NCBI RefSeq assembly: GCF_943734655.1
Contig: NC_071355.1
Location: 221,512,527-221,576,526 of the forward strand
Reading direction: 5' to 3'
From: Sabethes cyaneus
Taxonomy: Eukaryota > Arthropoda > Insecta > Diptera > Culicidae
DNA: 64,000 bases
Shown here: positions 60,661 through 64,000 of the stretch, in pieces
How positions within the stretch are numbered: the stretch's first letter is position 1
Layout: each line of letters starts with the position of its first letter
Notes under the pieces: model-generated
The model's database searches: none
What the model saw: the letters and a program-made list of their open reading frames with translations, nothing else
Told to the model about the DNA's origin: nothing
Translations under genes and position numbers: made by a program

Positions 60661-61545
60661 AAGTACATATCCATACTATGCTACACTAGTAAAGTATTTG
60701 AAAAATTTATTCGTACAAATTTGTATAGAGCAATTGCACCGGTAATCTCTTAAGGGGGGGTGGGGAGGTGTGGCTGGAAGATCAAAAAATAATGGCTTTT
60801 TGAAAATTTGTTTCGCGTGCTGGAACTAAAGTTAAGTGATGAGGTATTCTGGTTATCGGTTAAGGTATAGAACTGTAGAAAACAGTTCCTTACAGCTTTA
60901 GGACAATACCTAAATTATTACGTAGCGGTTTTTGAAAATTCGTAAAATTACCAAAATGGTGGCAATTTTTCCAAAAGAATGGTGTATTTTCATCAAAAAT
61001 TGACAATTGAGAGCTCAAAAAACAATTGAAAATTTGAGATATCGTAACAATACGTAAGAATACGTAACGATACGTAACAATTTAAATAATTCATAAGCCT
61101 TTTGAAAATGCAAAAATATAAAATTCGATTTTTCCGACTTTCCAATGTAGGGTCCCCCTTAACAGCCAGCACGGTTTCGTGAAGCATCGCATCTAAATGA
61201 ATCACCTCGGATTTCCCTAATGGTTCACTAAATGGCTCTCCTCATACTTGTCCGACAGTAAATCCTTCGTTACAGTGAACTCCATGTGTTCCAAAGTATT
61301 GTGAATATGGTCTGGTGTAGCTCAAGCCTGCGTGCTTGGCCCTCTCATCTTTATAATTTACATTAATAACTCACTGGAGCTGCTTTCATTTGCCAACGAG
61401 CTACAACAATTTCAAACGGTTGCTACTCCTGTCAATTGCACCGCAGTACAGAAAGATATTAATCGTTTACTAATTGTATGTAGTAACAACTCGTTAAGAG
61501 TAAAAGTGCATAGTAATTACCTACAGCCACTGCAATGCGATTGAG
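60661..61545 (+). pseudogene. Jockey-type LINE remnant, split by a TTAA-flanked insertion
   Basis: Left of the insertion: TSKVFEKFIRTNLYRAIAPV. To the right: QHGFVKHR, LSSYLSDSKSFVTVNSMCSK, VLGPLIFIIYINNSLELLSF and DINRLLIVCSNNSLRVK. QHGF and VLGPLLFIIYIND are Jockey-clade RT signatures. The catalytic FADD box is changed to FANE and the frame is broken, so this is inactive. Confidence 0.8.
60754..61158. mobile_element. TTAA-flanked insertion with G-rich/C-rich ends (405 bp)
   Basis: TTAA at 60750-60753 and 61159-61162 bounds GGGGGGGTGGGGAGG...GGGTCCCCC. The insertion splits the Jockey-type frame right at the QHGF region. TTAA targeting suggests a piggyBac-type origin. The interior has a tandem ACGTAACAATACGTAAGAAT-like series. 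No coding frame. Confidence 0.7.
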
Positions 61546-61595
61546 CAAATTCAGAGAAGCTTTTGGCAATTCGCCTTGCGTCAGCTGCCGTGGAA

Positions 61596-64000
61596 TCTAT
61601 ACCTATAAAGAAGGATTTCTGTCTGTCTGTCTGTCTTTCCTGTGTTCCTTATAGAATCAAAAACTACTGAACCAATCGGCGTGAAAATTTGCATGTAGAG
61701 GTTTTTGGGGCCAGGAAAGGTTTTAGTGATGGTTAGAGACCCCTCCCCCCACTAAGAGGGGGGGCTCCCATACAAATGAAACACAAATTTCTGCATAACT
61801 CGAGAACTAATCAAGCAAATAGAACCAAATTTGGCATGTGGGTGTTTTCGGTGACAAGAATTTATTCTAGGGTAATTTGAGACCCCTCCCCTCTTTATAA
61901 GGGGAATTATAACTCCTCTCCCCTTTAAGAGGGGGGGTTTCCATACAAATTTCCTCATAACTCGAGAACTAATTAAGCAAATGGAACCAAATTTGGCATG
62001 TGAAAGTTTTCGAGGGCAAGAAAATTTTCTATGTTGAATTAGGACCCCTCCTCACTTTAAGAGGGGGGGCTCCTGTACAAATGAAATACCAATTTCCTCA
62101 TAACTCGAGAACTAATCAAGCAAATGGAACCAAATTTGGCATGTGTGTGTTTTTGGAGACAAAATTTTTTTCTATGATGAATTGGGACCCCTCCCCACTT
62201 TAAGTGGGGGGGGGGCTCCTATACAAACGAAATTCAAATTTCCTTATAACTCGAGAGCTAATCCAGCAAATGGAACCAAATTTGGCATGTAGGTGTTTTT
62301 GGAGGCAAGAATTTTTTCTATGATGAATAAGAACCTCTCCCCACTTTAGGAGGGGGGGCTCCTATACAAATGAAATACAAATTTCCTCATAACTCGAGAA
62401 CTAATCAAGCAAATAGAACCAAATTTGGCATGTGGGTGTTTTCGGTGACAAGAATTTATTCTATGGTAAATTGAGACCCCTCCCTCTTTATAAGGGGAAT
62501 TGTAACTCCTCTCCCCTTTAAGAGGGGGGGCTTCCATACAAATTTCCTCATAACTCGAGAACTAATCAAGCAAATGGAACCAAATTTGGCATGTGAAGGT
62601 TTTCGAGGGCAGGAAAATTTTCTACGGTGAATTAGGACCCCTCCCCACTCTAAGAGGGGGGGCTCCTGTACAAATGAAATACAAATTTCCTCCTAACTCG
62701 AGAACTAATCAAGCAAATAGAACAACATTTGGCATGTGGGTGTTTTTTTTGGTGACAAGAATTTATTCTATGGTGAATTGAGACCCCTCCCCTCTTTATA
62801 AGAGGAATTATAACTCCTCTCCCCTTTAAGAGGGGGGGCTTCCATACAAATTTCCTCATAACTCGAGAACTAATCAAGCAAATGCAACCAAATTTGGCAT
62901 GTGAAGGTTTTCGAGAGCAAGAAAATTTTCTATGGTGAATTAGGACCCCTCCCCACTTTAAGAGGAGGGGCTCCTGTACAAATGAAATACAAATTTCCTC
63001 ATAACTCGAGAACTAATCAAGCGAATTGAACCAAATTTGGCATATGTGTGTTTTTGGAGACAATTTTTTTTTCAATGATGAATTGGGACCCCTCCCCAGT
63101 TTAGGAGGGGGGGTCCTATACAAACGAAATACAAATTTCCTCATAACTCGAGAACTAATCCAGCAAATGGAACCAAATTTGACGTGTAGGTGTTTTTGGA
63201 GGCAAGCATTTTTTCTGTGATGAATTAGGACCTCTTCCTACATTAGGAGGGGGGGCTCCAATACAAATGAAATACAAATTTCCCCATAACTCGAGAACTA
63301 ATCAAGCAAATAGAACCAAATTCGGTATGTGGAGGTTTTTGGAGGCAAAAATATTTTCTACGGTGAATTAGGATCCTTCCACACTTCAAGAGGGGGGGCT
63401 TCTACACAAATGAAATACAAATTTCCTCATAATTCGAGAACTAATCAAGTAAATGGAACCATATTTGGCATGTGGGTGTTTTTGGAGGCAACCATTTTTC
63501 CCATTATGAATTAGGACTTCTTACCTTTTTAGGAGGGGGGGGCTCCCATTCAAACGAAATACAAATTTGCTCATAACTCGAGAACTAATCAAGCAAATGG
63601 AACCAAATTTGGCATGTGAGAGTTTTAGATGGCAGAATTTTTTTTCTGTGGTGTATTACGACCCCTTTCCCTTTTAAGAGGGTGGGCTCCCATACAAATG
63701 AAATACAAATTTCCTTATAATTTGAGTACTAATCAAGCAAATGGAACCAAATTTAGCATGTAGGAGATTTTTGAGTCTTGAATTTATTTTATGATAGTTA
63801 GACCTCTCACCCCTGTGGTAGGGGGATATGGACTCTCATACAAATAAAACAGAAATTTTTGCGAAACTCAAAAACTAATCCAACTCGAGAAATTCGAGAC
63901 TCTTCCATAAAACATTAATCAATAACAAGACCACAAAAACTATCTATAGTAACACTAGATCATTCAGGACGAGCCGGTCGCGAGTGTTGCCGGTGACCCG
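61596..64000 (+). repeat. ~150 bp unit tandem array, copy D (about 14 units, runs off the window)
   Basis: The head TCTATACCTATAAAGAAGG and a (TCTG)n run lead into AACTACTGAACCAATCGGCG and GAGGTTTTTGGGGCC. Then about 14 units of 140-160 bp follow, each with CTCGAGAACTAATCAAGCAA, GGAACCAAATTTGGCATGTG, a TTTTT-GGAGGCAAG part and an AGGACCCCTCCCCACTTTAA / GAGGGGGGGCTCC hairpin. After 63770 come the single-copy tail CAATAACAAGACCAC, CTATAGTAACACTAGATC and a GC-rich end. Frames across the units are artefacts. Each unit's C-run and G-run could pair as a hairpin. Confidence 0.93.

Noticed and set aside
61752..63514. Series of similar ~65-residue frames (RTNQAN-type and SRVMRKF-type peptides)
   Set aside because: They are the ~150 bp array unit read in frame on either strand; units differ by indels and there is no selection on one frame.

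Overview
This 64 kb window is animal nuclear DNA, almost certainly from a culicine (Aedes-type) mosquito. The evidence is a quiver/sleepless orthologue very close to the Drosophila protein, short 55-64 bp introns, tRNA-derived SINEs that resemble the Aedes Feilai family, (TAAG)n-tailed RTE-like retroelements, and many TA- and TTAA-flanked foldback MITEs in AT-rich DNA. No tRNA or rRNA gene and no CRISPR array was recognised.

Four genes look intact. (1) SDHAF4, a succinate dehydrogenase assembly factor (minus strand, two exons, 4234-4609). (2) An ATF-2-like zinc-finger/bZIP factor (plus, two exons, 29161-30397), whose basic region has Trp where bZIP proteins have an invariant Asn. (3) A 552-residue protein of unknown function with a beta-trefoil-like C-terminus (plus, 35756-37414). 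(4) quiver/sleepless (qvr), a GPI-anchored Ly6-type regulator of Shaker channels and sleep (plus, four coding exons, 42626-47018), probably with an untranslated first exon ending at 42056. These genes share no obvious pathway and are separated by kilobases of repeats, as is usual in mosquitoes.

The rest is repeat layered on repeat. 1-5100 holds dispersed repeats, a 705 bp element with near-perfect 8 bp target duplications, and SDHAF4. 5113-8758 is bounded by ~174 bp inverted repeats and contains a decayed copy of the HflX-family GTPase GTPBP6, itself split by two TA-flanked MITEs. 9.4-15 kb is a MITE field: five TA-type elements, a tandem pair, a 300 bp palindrome and a TTAA-type (piggyBac-like) element. 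15-16.2 kb is cryptic AATTTCAAG-type repeat. 20.6-25.3 kb has arrays of a ~150 bp unit, a three-layer nest (array > RTE-like remnant > hAT-like MITE) and a SINE inside another array copy. 30.8-32.9 kb has an R1-clade remnant inside a GGGTAACC MITE, followed by an RTE-like remnant. 47-56.6 kb is AT-rich with nothing recognised. 57.2-60.7 kb is a Loa/I-like LINE split inside its RNase H domain by a 5'-truncated RTE-like element. 60.7-61.5 kb is a Jockey-type remnant split by a TTAA-flanked insertion. 61.6 kb to the end is the longest ~150 bp array.

The most informative biology is (a) insertions whose conceptual removal at the duplicated target rejoins a reading frame, which gives very precise boundaries, (b) the ATF-2-like factor with an altered DNA-contact residue, and (c) the GTPBP6 copy enclosed by inverted repeats. 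Nothing here looks like a wholly new gene system.
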